DNA of 64,000 nt from Heligmosomoides polygyrus polygyrus (GCA_947396885.1 OX377202.1:28387407-28451406), one strand, 5' to 3'; positions 11,901 to 24,286 are shown, counted from the first letter of the stretch. The notes: a model not told the origin generated them from the letters alone. Made by a program: numbers and translations.

Positions 11901-14900
11901 AAGTGCTGTTGTGAACTTCATAACACCATGCTTATTGTGTATCTTTTGAAACAACGAAAACAGCATACGTATGAAAAAGTACGCTTACAGCTGCGTTTGA
12001 CCCTAATGGCATTACATCCAATGACATCGCTTCGAGTGCTGGATTCTCTTAACGACACCGGACTCGAGATTTTAATGACACTTTGAAGATTTGCGATTCT
12101 ATTGCGAGAAGAAGGCCATTTGGACGATTTTCATGTCAAACTGGACCTTTTGAAATCAAACTGAACACAACCCAAATCTAAATGGACGCCTTCGAAATTA
12201 AAGCAGTCACTTTCTAATTAAAAGCTGATTTCGTAGCAAGGTGGAACTCCTCCTTGCTGCTAATATACCAAACTATCTTGTGTTACAGTCCAGACACCGT
12301 AACCATACACACGTAATGGCATGGGCTTAAAGCAGATTAAGGACGTTAGAGACTTAGGATTCCTTATCACGAGTAATTTAAAGTTCGACCTCCATTACAA
12401 ATCAACAGTAAAGAATGGAAACTTCCGGATCTACAGCAAGTTAAAAATTCTAAAATCAAATGAACTTTATGTACTTTTTCGTGCCAACAAGTGTTATATA
12501 AGGCCGATAATGGAGTTTGCTACTATAATTTTTAAACCGTGTCACAACAAGGATACTGACATTTCAAAATAATTACGAGCGTAAGCTGTTTATGAGGTGC
12601 TTCGGAGCAGGCTAATTCTTGCCACAAAAACTTCTATAATAGAATAAATAAGGCAAACCTAATCATGCTGTTTAAAACCCTCATGAGGAAGCTGCCTGTG
12701 GTTCCTATTGAGTTTTTTTGGATCTTACGAAAAGCAGAACAGATCTTCGGCTTCGATTATATTCCACGTTTGCAAGGCCGCAGGTTAAGTCTATCCTCTC
12801 ACGCACCTTAGGGAGCCAGTTTCACCCAATTTATCGATGTTAACGAGAACTTTTCTAATATTTCATTGTCTAACTTAAAGCGCGTGTTAGACTGTAGGTC
12901 TCATATAGACGTTTGAATCTCGGCTGTATGTCTTAAATTCTAGCATTTGATCTGCTGTGCTATATTCCTGGTGTGGTTCAAAAAAGCCAAATAAACGAAT
13001 AAATGAGTAAAATAAATTTTTGTTAAAACCTCATTGACAATATCTGTTGTCTTCCTTTGGAAAAAGGTGTAACACCGAAAAACAGTACAATGTTCGAATT
13101 TTCATCAAAATTTCATCACTGCAGCCACAAAATCAGTTTTGGGCTTATTTTGAAACAGAGATAAGCAGCAATTTTCGATGTACCATACGCAGAAATCGCG
13201 CCGCGCACCTATCTACCAGGTCGCGATTTTCATTCGACCGATATCAAAATTCTGTTGGCATAGAGCTACGCCGAAGCCCGACGAGAGAAACAATTGCAGA
13301 AAACAGGCATACGGCCATTATGAGCATCATGTAGGTAGCATTTACACTCCATTCAGATGGGAGGAACGTGATGGAAGAACGCATAGCGAAAACAGAAGTG
13401 GTGGATCAGTGCACTGCATGATCTACTTCTGTGACAGACCCAGTAACGCTCGGTTTACTCTATCTTGAAGTCGGGGCAAGCTCTTCATTTCCTCCAATTT
13501 TTTAAAAGTAAAATTTAAAACAATGTAATCTGCAAATCAAACGTATTATACCATGTTGAAACAAAGAGGTCCTGGTTTAAAGTGGAAGATGATGGACGTT
13601 TCGATTTGGAAGGTATTCAATTCAAAACTTTTCATTTGCCTTTGAAAAACGTTCAATTTGCTCCGAAAAAGAGCCAAGTTTATTTGAAAACGATTATATT
13701 GGACACCTTTTTATCAATACAAAGCACTAGGCAAACCCACCTTTGATATAAATTCGTAGACAACTGATGCTGAATCTGGTAGCGGCACCTTGTCTGCTAC
13801 CATAGCGCCCTGAAAAGAAGCGACTTCGATTCTAAGCTGGCGAATTTAGAACACGAATATTGCTTAACGTTGTTCCACACGCGTAAGCCAATGATGTCGC
13901 CCCTCACTAAAACACCTCAAGCAGCAAGAATTTGAGACAGAACACTTAGTGAAGCCACGCCATGGTAAGGGTAGCCACAGAAAGATTACTCGAGATGGCC
14001 AAAAGCTCGGTTAACAAAGTATGCGTAAGAACGCTTCTAGCAAAAGCCTACTGTTCATAAAGCATAAAAATAACGGCGGCTGGAAAAACTCTAAAATTAC
14101 GTGACAGTCCGACCTTCCCTCAGCGAAAAAAAAGAAAGAAAAAGGAAGGAAAGAAAAGAGAAGGAAATAGTGAAGATCGGAAAAAGCAACTTTCAAAACA
14201 AAGGACCTCACCTCCAAGTACAACTTTAGAGGTAAGTTCGCCATCTCGGCCGTAGTTATCAAAGCACCAATTGTTCCCATTGCACACATGAACATCTTTC
14301 GCATCTTCGCTTCCCAATTCTCCTTAAATGAGTCCATCTTTAAAAGGGTATTTCGAAAAAATAATAGAAATTCAAAACAATTTACATACTTCATCCTTGA
14401 GATCTACGAATCGCAAGATGAGCTTGTAGAGTTCGAATATAATAGGAGTTAATGTGTACTTGATCCGAGCTTTTCCTCCTGCTCCGAGGATCTTTCGAGC
14501 ATTGTTGAGCAACTGAAAATCAAATTGAGCTTAAGCAGACGAAGATAAAGACCATTAAAGCTCTCCACAAATAAAATAGTGGTTCTTGCTCTACACCGAA
14601 CACTGTACTCATCAACGCCGCATAGCTAAGTTAAAAGATAAAAGGTAAAGGACGGCGTCACTCAATCCCTTTGAGATGCGCCACGCATTCTACTTCTAGG
14701 GAATATCGTGGAGGCGGTTTGAATGCGCATTTATCCATACAATGACCTGCGATGGCCAACCGATGAACAAGCCGCACACTGTCCGTCCTAGACAAATCAG
14801 GTACCAATCCACCGACCCCGGAGGGATGGAAGGCTTGGTTGGCCTGGGCGGGTACTCCGAATCAGGAACCTGGTACCGGATGCACGCGACAGCCGGCACT

Positions 14901-17900
14901 TCCTCCGACTGCGCTGCTAAGTTACCGGTGCATTTCGATTAGAGTTCGAGGTGAAGTTAGGGGACCCTTCAGTCGTACTACAGCCACCAGTAGCAAATAC
15001 AATCAGAAGGGACACAACTTGATAAAATGACACCGGAGCTGCCGCCTAAGGATAAGCACTGATTCAGTTGGCTCGTTCTGTAGATCAAACGCACGCTCAC
15101 ATGCCGAAACGAAATGTTTTGCGCACCAGGAGATAGTACCGCCCGCTTTCCTCACCTATGTTATAAAACAACCATTTACTTCATCGTAGAATATAGAAAA
15201 ATAATACATTCCTTAAAGCAAAACGGTTAAGGAGGATCGGTGAAATGAGATGAACGCTTCTTACACAAATGGACATAGAAACTAGCCTCATTCACGAAAG
15301 CCACTGGGAGCCCTTCATGCAAAATTACCGAAAAACCTCCGCAGAGCCTATCAGATCATTGTACTTGACCAGTTAGTCCGCAGCGCTAGTAATAGACTGT
15401 GAAGTGCCTAATGAAGATCAATATCCAGTGGAAATGAAAGCAAAATGGAACGGAAAGCGTAAATAACGATCCCATGTGAAAGACGATATCTACTACTGCA
15501 TTCCAGAGTAGCTATAACTTAATTAGCGAGATATTATATGATACGATACTGCTAAACCTTGCTATGAGAGCCCATAGAAGAAGTTTAGAAAATCGTCTGC
15601 TTCCTCTTCGATCCGGAAACTGTGCCAGAACTGAGGCCAAACGTTTTTTTTTGTGCAGACAAAAAATACTAACCAGGAACTGCTCGTCGAGACTGTCGGC
15701 TTGTACTAGGTGAACCATTCGAGCCACTAAATGCTGTTCGTCTTCAAAATCTTCAGTTTCCTGAAAGCGAACATATCCTTCTCTGGAGCACTGACACACA
15801 GGGTATTCACAACGTACCGCAGCATTAGCGGGCTGGTCTTGCTGGTCTATTAATACCGAATGCAACACGGCACACATGACAGCGACGTTCTCTTCAGTTC
15901 GCATAAGCGTTCCATGCTCGAGCATGTTCTGAAAAACCACTTACACTACCTCAGTTGACTAGAACACTGAAACCGTTCAAAACTAGAAGAGGACATTTCT
16001 TGTTTCAATAGATTCAAGTCCATTTCACCACGACATAATTTAAATGTTACCTGAATAATGTAGGACGCTGCTAAGCACCGCCCGTGATACTTGAAGCACT
16101 CCATGACAGGAACGAACTCTGTGAGTTCAGCCACTTTGAGAGCGTTATTGTACTCATCTACTGGCAGACGAATCAGCTTCATCAACTCTCGGCCAACGGC
16201 GTCATTAGGCTCAATTCTGGAATTCCAAAACAATACTACACAGATTTCATGGTAAACTTCATGACAGTAATGACTTCGTAAATGACTCTCTCCTTACTTA
16301 ACCAACGTCTTTATTCTAATCTACCAAACACCTATCCAAACAGCATGTTACCCTGCCGAAGTAGAATGTGTGTGGCATGTGAGGGAAACTGGTTCACGTC
16401 CCTCTTTATCCTTTATCTTTTAATGGAGTGGGGATGGGGACAATTTAACTACCCACCTATCCATAATATCCACAATAGCTACAAAATACTACGACCTAAG
16501 GGACTACAGAGGAAGAAATAGACAAAAAGGACAGGCACCGATTGGCATTCACCCGCCTCGTCTAGATGAAAGGTGAGATCGAGGATGGTGGTCACTACAG
16601 CCCGTTACGGGATCGAGATAGACGTAAAGCTGTTGATGACGATAAAAATCGATAATCTTATGCAAAGCTAGCACTTGAAGAGAGAATAAAGATTTTAAAA
16701 AATTCAGCGAAAATTGTTGCAAAAATAAAACGAAACTACTACACCACGGCTAGGAAACTGACATACCTAAGCAACAGGAGTCCAAAACTACCCCAAAACT
16801 GGAGACAGAAGGCGGTAGATCATGCTCTAGACCTAGGACTCCTACACCACCTCTCACTGTCTTCACTACCCTTGTAACATAGGTCCTAATTAACTCACGC
16901 AGTTTTCTTCTTTTCCTCTAGGATGCACTTCAAGCTACCGAATGATGTGTTCGCAAATTCCGGTCGGTTCGGGTAGCACTTTATTGCTAAGGCAACGAGA
17001 GCAGCCTGAATGTAAGGGACTATGCAAGTCCGCCGCGGTACTACTGGAGGTACGAGCAACTGTACTTACGTATAGGGACACAATATCCTCCAATGGCATA
17101 TCTGCCCTGTTTTTCACAAGGTTCTTCGCTTGTTCGGAGAATATATCGAACAGTTGAATCTGAGGTCGGGCATTGTTGGTCAGGAAGAAGTGACATCTGA
17201 CAAATAAACGAACCTCTGCGGGTATTCCTGGTCCATCAGGATTTGCAGCGAACAGTGCCAGTCTTTCAATCAACGCGATCAGGATGTTTTTTACGTTGAC
17301 TTCCTTTAAGTAATCGGGCATCAGAGCCTTCTAGAGCCTAGAGCTACAGACTGTTAAAATTCTCTTACTGAAACAAGATCGCCACACGCTCGCAGAAATT
17401 CGTTCAGTGTGGCCAAATGAAAATCATCGCCGAACACTTGAATCACACATTCCATCAGATATTCCTGAAAACTGTCCATGAGGCGATGTTCTTCCGGCAT
17501 GTAATAGAATTAGTCCAACTTCTCGAATGCTAGCCGATCAGCTTTGTTACTCATACAATACAGTAGCCCTTGGTAGGCGAATGGGTAGGGGGATTAAATG
17601 CAGTCACCGCTTCGGATCTCCACATTTGAGACAGACCATGGTCAAATGTTAAGCCACTAAAAATTATTTGGAAGTATAAACCCTTTTATAGAGCTCATAT
17701 CAGCAAGAACGGCGGTGCTCATATGGGTACAATGAGAAGGAATATAGCGATGGAGCTGAGCTGGCGTGCACCTTCAGTGATTTATTTTGCCTTCGTATTT
17801 TCCAGAGACCAATATGCACTCAATAATGTTTACTGTCTGTCAATTTCTGCTCAAAGGTATCATTATTCTAGCATGCTAGAAGTAAGTCAGCATTGTCTTC

Positions 17901-20900
17901 AGCATTTCATCTTGAAAGTATTCACCTTGCAGAGCAAAGACTCGCTAGTAGTTTTTAGAAATTGCCATAGCTTTCTTGAACCTCTTTAGGAATTCCTTTA
18001 TAGAAGAGACTTCTTGAAAGAAAAGGGAATTCGGAGAACAGCGCGTTCAGACATCATAAAGAGACAGACGTATCGCAAGTGAAAAGAAGCAAGAAGGCTT
18101 ATTCTTAGTGAGTTCTCAACAATTTTTGCTTGAAAATAGGTACATGTTAAAAACGGCTCCAGGACCTAACTCCGACGCGACGTCGCGCGCTGTCCGCGTG
18201 CGACATCGCGGCGCTGAAACGCGGACGTGCGCTCGGTGACGCATGGTTAGCCGCGGAGCACGAAATCTTCTCAGTGTTCAAGCGATTACATGTGAACTGG
18301 TCCCCGAAAAATTCCGTCACGCGCGAGCGGCGAGAGTCAGATGAGCAGAGTGACTCTCCAGATTGGGCTAGGGAAGGGACTCCGGGGTGTAGCGAACAGG
18401 GAGGCGTGGAGTGCACGAGACGACACGACGAAAAACCGCGCGCCGCCTCGGCACTATGCCAAGCGGACCAGTTCTCCGGCAACGGTGTTCAAGCTCCCAG
18501 ACCACATTTCTAGCAAGAAACTTAAGATTCCACAGAATGTGGTAGGCAACTGTCTGCAGTAGGACAAATGATCCGAGAATGGGTGGTAGTGACCTTTTCC
18601 CGTAGTGTAACCATAATCACGGGTAAAAATTGACCGAAGAAGTTGTACATGGCAAATGCTGACGCTGGAAACCAACCACACGACCAAGATTCCTGTATAA
18701 ACTGTCGCTGATCGTCCTATTGAAACCACATTCATATAGCATCTCCAAGAAACGTTGAAATGAGGCAAACGCGTGCCGCGTGTCCCTGTCGGAAGCGTTT
18801 GTAGCCGTCGGAGGCATCGTACCGCGACAACTGGTCCAATTTCGTCGCGCACCGTGCGCGACGCCAGGGGGGTTCGCGCGGCGTCGGAGTTATGTCTGCC
18901 CCCGGTTAAAAACAGACAAACTTTCGCAGCAGTAATACAAAAAAGTTTGACAATAGACTCAAAGCCTTATAGAAGCCTTACCTGTGATATGTGATCTCGG
19001 CATGATACAACTTGTTCGAGAATGCTCGGCAAAACCTCTTTCACGTACATCTCCTCCGTCAAATGTTCAAGTTGCGACAGTCGAACTAGATTCGTCCCAA
19101 CAAGTATCCTAAGTAATTACTGTATTATGGTTGGTTTTATGAAATATCCTACGTATTCATTCAATATACTTGTAACCTTGATGCTATTGGCGCTTTTGGA
19201 AGGATGATGCTTCCTTAGCTTACGGTAAGTAATCTTAGAGGAATATTTGAAATTCCTTAAAATAGGAAAATTTTGTGGTCTGAACAGCATTATAAAAAAA
19301 TATGCCTAATAACTTAAAAGTAATTCCAGTTTTGGTACGATAGTCGCCTTTTTGTGCAAAAAAAGTGGATGCAGTATGAACTCTTTACGAGCTGCGAAGA
19401 TGAGAAACATAGCTCACCTTAGCTCCATGCGATCCTTTTCCCGTTTCTCTCGTTCCCGGGACGGACCTTGATGTTGCATTCGAACCCACAGCTTATTCAT
19501 TTCGGCAAAATTCAACAGAACAAAGCGAACTGCATCTGAGACTGTCCCGTCGCACTCACGCGGTTCTTTGTCCGACTCCGGCAGGTCATTCACACTGGAA
19601 AATCACTGGCCTTCGAAAAGAAAACGGGAACAAGCTTGATAACAGGAGGAACATACTCCGTACTACTAAGATCTGGACAGTCTGGAAGTAAAGTTCGGGT
19701 ACTCTGCAGAAGGTAGTTCCTCAAGAAGAGTCCTCTCAATGGATGCTGCACACCGCGGCACATCTCCACAAGGTCGCTGAGGATGTTGCGTCGAGTGTCT
19801 TGACCACACTTTATGTACACCACTCCAATTGTTATCAAGAGATACCTAAACATCTACTTGAACCAGAGCATATCAGCACAGTAAGAATGTGAAGAGCTGT
19901 TATGCCAATTGGACAAAAAGAACATACAACAACAAGGTCAAACTGAGCTGGAAACTGAGCTCGATCGAGTCCAAGACTACGCCAAGAATTGGACAATTCT
20001 CAATCAGCGCAGTCAAGCAAGGGATATAACTGACGATTGATTAAGAATGACTCACAATCGGGGGACTATAGCACCAGCGTACTGGACACATTCATAGAAA
20101 TTCTCAATTTTCTTCTTGTCACGCTCGTGTTCGTCAACCAAAAAGGCTTCGAGGTGCTGAAGTTCGCTTACGGCATCCATATCTGAAGCAAAATGTGGTA
20201 CTGTTAAGCTGTATTAGTAACGAAATGGTGGGGAATCACAGAATATTATAAGAATAGACCTGAAATTCGAAAACTCCGAAACCGCAATGGGGAATGTGTT
20301 AAACAAAACAAATTCAACGGGTAGAAGAACTGTTGGTTTGCTGATAAAGACTGAATGGGTGGTAGTGGCACATTCTACAGAACCAAACATTCATGCTACA
20401 GCTAAATCACAACCACTTGAATAATAACGGGTTGCTCAAAACGCCGACAGCAATACCAGTCATATGGACAAAGCGGTATTGCTTTCGGCGTTTTGAGCGA
20501 CCCGCTCTCAATCTTCAATGCAATAGTAGACAGATGAAAAAAAGTGATCTGTACACAAACAGCACGAATACGTGATCAGCATTCTGTTGAGCAACAGGGC
20601 ATAAGGAGTACGATGCTCGTTGTAACTCCTTTCACACAAAGAAGAAAATTCGGGGTTTTGTTGACTGGACCGCACAGTCAAAAATTAGGTGGGCCGCTAA
20701 TTAAAGGGAAACCATCGACATCCGGTGAACGACGCTCGTAGATAAATAGATTCCAGGGATGTCATAAAAACACCATAAAGCCTACCGACCCGTATGTCGG
20801 ACTATTTCAGGAAAGCCATGTCAACACATCATCGCTCCCCCCCCCCCCCCGATGTTCGCGCCGTATTTCTTGTTCTGGGCTTTTGCAAAGAGGTGAATCG

Positions 20901-22511
20901 AGAGAAAGGTTCGCGTTTATCAAGGAAATAGGACCACTCGGGTACTCTGGCACACAATAAGGACCGATGGAGACGTTTCTAGTGTTCGTTCAAACAAGCC
21001 GACGATTAACGGGCGACAAGGGATGCCTGCATCACATCCAGCTTTTTGTGACAGAAACTTACAGACTAACTTAGAAGGATTGAGAGAAGGCAAAGGAATC
21101 AGGTTGGAAAAAAGCGAAACAGTAAGCGTCAAAATAGGGCAAACAGTGATTTATCAAGATTTTGATATCAAATATCAAAATCAATTATACAAAATAAAGC
21201 CTTCATACTAATTTAAAAAAGTAGAATACATTGTGTGGAAAATGGAAATATTGTGTGGAAAATAAAATGTGTCGAAAACTCACATAATCTGTAGTAGAAC
21301 TTTGGTGACAAATCACTAGTCTTCAATTCATTTAGAAACTGCGAAGCGTGTTTTAAAGCATCCATCGTTTCACCCTAAATGAGAGGAATTAGAGAATTGG
21401 GTATGCAGTAGAACCATTTCCGCCAATACACCGAATGCTGCGTGAACGAAATTGGCTCTAGTTGCTGTGGTAACTGAGGAGAACAATGACTGCTTTTGAG
21501 CTGCAGGCTAGCATTCCAAATTCCTGTGTGGGGAAGTCACCACTCAATTGCTTAAGGACAGGATTAAGGATCTGCTGTTTCAATCAAAACAGTTATCGCA
21601 CCTGTCAACACAGTTTTTATTGAAAGTTCGACACGATAGATACGAAACGATAGAATAAAATGGTAGCTTTACTCAAACACTGGTCGGGAATGCGCCTCTA
21701 TTCTAGTTCCGATATCGCGGAGGGAATTTGAATGCATATTTGGCCTAGTAGTGCCCAGTTGCCTTCTCAAATCTCAAGCGAATAGTTTATCAGGCCACAT
21801 CAGTTTCGATAAAGCGAGGGGTAAAAGGATGTTTAGTAGAAAGTTATGGTTATCATAAATCGACTAAATGTCCCACTCGTGTCGAAACCAAAACCAAGCC
21901 AAGGGAAGTGTCAGCAACGTTGAAATTACTCTACGGTATGCGTTTGGGTAGCTTTTTTCTACTTGTAGCAGAACATATCCGCAACCGAAGCATCTTAGTG
22001 GAAGTACAACGATATAGTGCAGGTTTAAAGGGAAACTCCGATGGACCCGAAAACGGTCACGGCACGCGTAAAGGGAAGCGCGAAAGGCAGTCTGGGGCCA
22101 TCGCGAGCTTCGCAAACCCTGCCAAGGTTGAGATCCCGGCCAATATAATGCTCCGTTAATTGTTACCAAACACGTAGGCGTAAAACTTTGATCACTCTGT
22201 TAATCCGTCACCACAAGTCCTTCTTTACAATAAGTAAGCATTTAGAAATTCCATGCGATATCCCGCAGAAGTTTAAAGCGTTGCGCATGCCCCACAGGGG
22301 TAGATTATTGCTGACTTTCACCCTTTATTTTTTATTGATATGCGTAATGATCGCCATAAAATAAAGCACTAACTGTGTAGAATGGTGTAACAGAAAAATT
22401 AGTCACCTTGTCGAGGCATCGTTTCATCTCCAGTGACTCCGCTTTGATCACTCGAGTGGCATTTTCCAACAGCTTCTCCTGCTCTGCGTTTATTGTGGCC
22501 TCGTTCTTCAT
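8992..22511 (-). CDS. vps-35: Retromer complex subunit VPS35, complete 20-exon gene
   Basis: VPS35 is the alpha-solenoid scaffold of the retromer cargo-selective complex (VPS26-VPS29-VPS35), which retrieves membrane proteins from endosomes. Exons in transcript order: 22511-22407, 21374-21284, 20182-20056, 19845-19657, 19594-19418, 19108-18982, 17464-17369, 17330-17214, 17159-17070, 17005-16899, 16216-16051, 15928-15818, 15760-15674, 14512-14390, 14337-14212, 13809-13741, 11632-11468, 11397-11275, 11194-11099, 9162-8992. All have GT/AG borders and compatible phases, giving 820 codons (the human protein has 796 residues). Family hallmarks are present in order: the N-terminal [15 protein letters not shown] segment used for VPS26 binding, [61 protein letters not shown], and IANQCLEP near the C-terminus. 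The start ATG lies one base after CCCTTCAG, as expected for a spliced-leader acceptor. Long introns hold mobile elements. Confidence 0.95.
10130..10182. repeat. Short hairpin inside a vps-35 intron
   Basis: GAAGG(AG)GCAGATGTAAG at 10130-10147 pairs with CTTACATCTGCCTTC at 10168-10182 across a 20-nt loop. It is an isolated inverted repeat of about 15 bp. Confidence 0.5.
12110..13725. mobile_element. Diverged foldback element copy interrupted by a LINE, in a vps-35 intron
   Basis: The left part (12116-12215) has the 'caaactggac..ttttgaaatcaaactg' units of the 4326-5152 arm, and 13560-13720 has the opposite-strand units ('gatttggaaggtattcaattc'). Central landmarks GCAGCAATTTT and AAATCGCGCC at 13165-13205 also match the centre-left of 4326-5152. 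A LINE 3' end (12310-13012) lies between, so the foldback copy was probably there first. The whole block sits in the intron between exons 13809-13741 and 11632-11468. Confidence 0.5.
12310..13012 (+). mobile_element. CR1-like LINE 3' end fragment
   Basis: The frame 12321-12572 encodes an RT C-terminal segment ([20 protein letters not shown], then [15 protein letters not shown]). It is the same region as in the element at 2521-4316 (EVQEARDLSFTIRSDL, KTYVRPIVES). Later frames carry a further C-terminal piece near 12820-12915, including [14 protein letters not shown]. The fragment ends in a tail of AATAAACGAATAAATGAGTAAAATAA type. It is frame-broken and opposite in strand to vps-35. Confidence 0.75.
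14645..14923 (-). mobile_element. tRNA-derived SINE, copy 1 (in a vps-35 intron)
   Basis: On the minus strand the head reads AGCAGCGCAGTCGGAGG (A-box-like) and then CCAGGTTCCTGATTCGGAG (B-box-like), followed by a body ending GACGCCGTCCTTTACC. It aligns end to end with 60433-60706 on the plus strand. The tRNA-like head and roughly 275-bp length fit a nematode SINE. 3' remnants of the same family lie at 5490-5562, 21668-21755, 22245-22300 and 61583-61655. Confidence 0.7.
18167..18892. repeat. GC-rich block bounded by 12-bp perfect inverted repeats (vps-35 intron)
   Basis: TAACTCCGACGC at 18167-18178 and GCGTCGGAGTTA at 18881-18892 are exact reverse complements. The ends are strikingly CpG-rich compared with the surrounding intron. 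I see no target duplication and no transposase. It may be a non-autonomous DNA transposon. Confidence 0.45.
20429..20503. repeat. 75-nt near-perfect hairpin in a vps-35 intron
   Basis: GGGTTGCTCAAAACGCCGAC at the left start is complemented by the right arm ending GGCGTTTTGAGCGACCC. The arms are 29 nt with only two mismatches, and the loop is 17 nt. The size and pairing resemble a microRNA precursor or a very short MITE. The sequence alone does not decide between these. Confidence 0.7.
21668..21755 (-). repeat. SINE 3' remnant
   Basis: GAATGCGCC, then GATATCGCGGAGGG, then TTTGAATGCATATTT follows the order of the 3' part of the SINE at 14645-14923, in the same orientation. Confidence 0.45.
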
Positions 22512-22525
22512 TCTGAAGGGCTGAA
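22512..22525 (-). promoter_or_regulatory. Candidate trans-splice (spliced leader) acceptor of vps-35
   Basis: On the minus strand the start codon is preceded by CAGCCCTTCAG and a single A. A pyrimidine-rich acceptor directly before the initiator ATG is the usual arrangement for nematode spliced-leader addition. It could instead be an ordinary acceptor after a non-coding first exon. Confidence 0.55.
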
Positions 22526-23065
22526 AGCGGACGAGATTGGAATAAGAACATCGGACAATGAATGGAAAAAATCAAACAGTCATGACTGAATGAAAACCTA
22601 GGCAATTAGGACGAAGCAAAGAAACTGATTCCAAGTAAAACGATGCAAAATCAATTTTCGTGCAGAGCACACAAAATTCTCATATATTGCTTGTACGACC
22701 CTTGCAAATAGCGCCAATAGTCAGCGATTTTACTCCATTTTGATGAAAACTGGAGGGCTCTTAACAAACCTGACTCCGTTCCACTGCACTAATTGGCAGG
22801 CATGCCAGTTGTCGTTTGCCGTCACGTAGGCCACAATTCGGAGTAGGTGCTCGGGGATTAAAGGAACACAATAGTCGTCACAGCCGGGGACGAGCATTCT
22901 ATACCCTCATCCCCCTGGCCCGTCTACCCCCAACCTCCTGGGCTTGCTCGAGAGTCCAGTGGCAGCCTTACGAGATAGTGGAGACGCAGAGATTTCCCAC
23001 GCCTCTGTTTAAAGGGCGGGTGGTAGAACGCCACTCCGCCGTAACAGCTGTACTATTAAGCCCAG
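22526..23065. other. Upstream region of vps-35
   Basis: No coding signature seen. The part at 22790-23060 is C/G-rich compared with the rest. The vps-35 promoter probably lies in this stretch, but no element can be named. Confidence 0.4.
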
Positions 23066-23632
23066 GGCACTATTGTACTTTACGGACTCCAGAGGACGAG
23101 GAGGGGTTGAAAAAATTTTTTCGTTCAAACTTCGCTTAAGGGGGTTATTTGGGGTGCTGATCACGAATCTTACATCCGTTTTTGAAAATTCGGCCGATTA
23201 CGGTAGCTTACGGTAGGATCGGGTACCGTCCCCCAAAGTGAAACGAAAAACGTATGCCAGACTCGTAATCAGCACCCCAAATAGCCTCCTAGCCGAAGTT
23301 TGGGCGAAGTCGGTGATCATGACCTTAGCAGCCTAACTCACCCGCACCTACCGTAACCTACCGCACTCCAGCGTAAAACGAAAAACGGATGTCAGATTCG
23401 TGACCAGCACCCCAAATAACCCCCATAGGCGAAGTTTGGGCGAAATCGGTGATTATGACCTCGTCAGCCTTAGTCACCGTAACCTACCGTAACCTACCGT
23501 AATCGGTCGAAATTTCAAAAACGGATGTCAGATTCGTGGTCAGCACCCCAAATATCCCTCCTGGGCGAAGTTTGGGGGAATTTTTTTCCACCTCTCCTCG
23601 TGCTATTGAGTCCCGTAAGGTACAATAGTGCC
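23066..23632. mobile_element. Foldback/tandem non-autonomous DNA transposon with 12-bp termini
   Basis: It begins GGCACTATTGTA and ends TACAATAGTGCC, a perfect 12-bp terminal inverted repeat. Flanks AAGCCCAG (23058-23065) and AAGCTCAG (23633-23640) form a near-perfect 8-bp duplication. The inverted similarity continues inward, with CGAGGAGG on one side and CTCCTCG on the other, and a TTTGGGGTGCTGA block facing TCAGCACCCCAAA. The interior holds direct repeats of about 135 bp, with AGCACCCC at 23271, 23406 and 23542. An 8-bp duplication suggests hAT-type mobilisation. No ORF is credible. Confidence 0.75.
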
Positions 23633-24286
23633 AAGCTCAGTGATATTTCCATGTCCGTGGAGCGGTATGTATTCTATTCTTCGCCTCATCGTGGAAGGAG
23701 ATTCTTCGCAACAGCAACTGTCTGACGCAGTCCATTGACTGTACTACTGGATTTTATTTGTGTACTATATCTATGATTGGCTGATTCACCCTGTAACAGC
23801 TTCTAAGGCCAATCTGTAGCCTCCATAATGCTGAGTCATGTGAGGATGTGGTCCACTGTAACAGTATCTCTTTGCTAATATGTAAGCTGAGCAACATCTC
23901 GGTACTGGACCCGTGCTCATAACCTCCATCGACTCTTTCATCGCGTATGACTGCATTGGCAGTGGAGTGTATATCACGGTAATAGACCGAACATATGTCC
24001 ACCCTTTTCACTTTTCACTACCATCTGTCCAGCCGAGGAGAAACAGTCACAATTCAACTTGTGCAGGTCATGGGTCTCATCCGGACTGATGTTACAGCAT
24101 TTCTGGTAGAGATCAACAGGTTAATTAGCTATTGTGGAATGCACGTCCAAATCAGCGCCGCCACTGGGGGACTTGTTGGTTATGTGCGCAAAATTTCGAA
24201 GAGAGCATGTTATGAACTACTGTGGAATATACCGGGACCGGTGTATTTTACAAGTGTTCGTTAAGCGCATGAGGTGGCGGTGTCGG

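Noticed and set aside
15512..15940. A 142-codon single ORF
   Set aside because: It joins two vps-35 exons through a stop-free 57-bp intron and runs past the donor at 15673; it is not a separate gene.
16935..17321. A 128-codon single ORF with similarity to VPS35
   Set aside because: It reads through two introns (17006-17069 and 17160-17213); the spliced model matches the family without gaps.
22816..23139. A 107-codon plus-strand ORF upstream of vps-35
   Set aside because: Its C-terminal part lies in the inverted arm of the transposon at 23066-23632, and the rest has no protein-like pattern.
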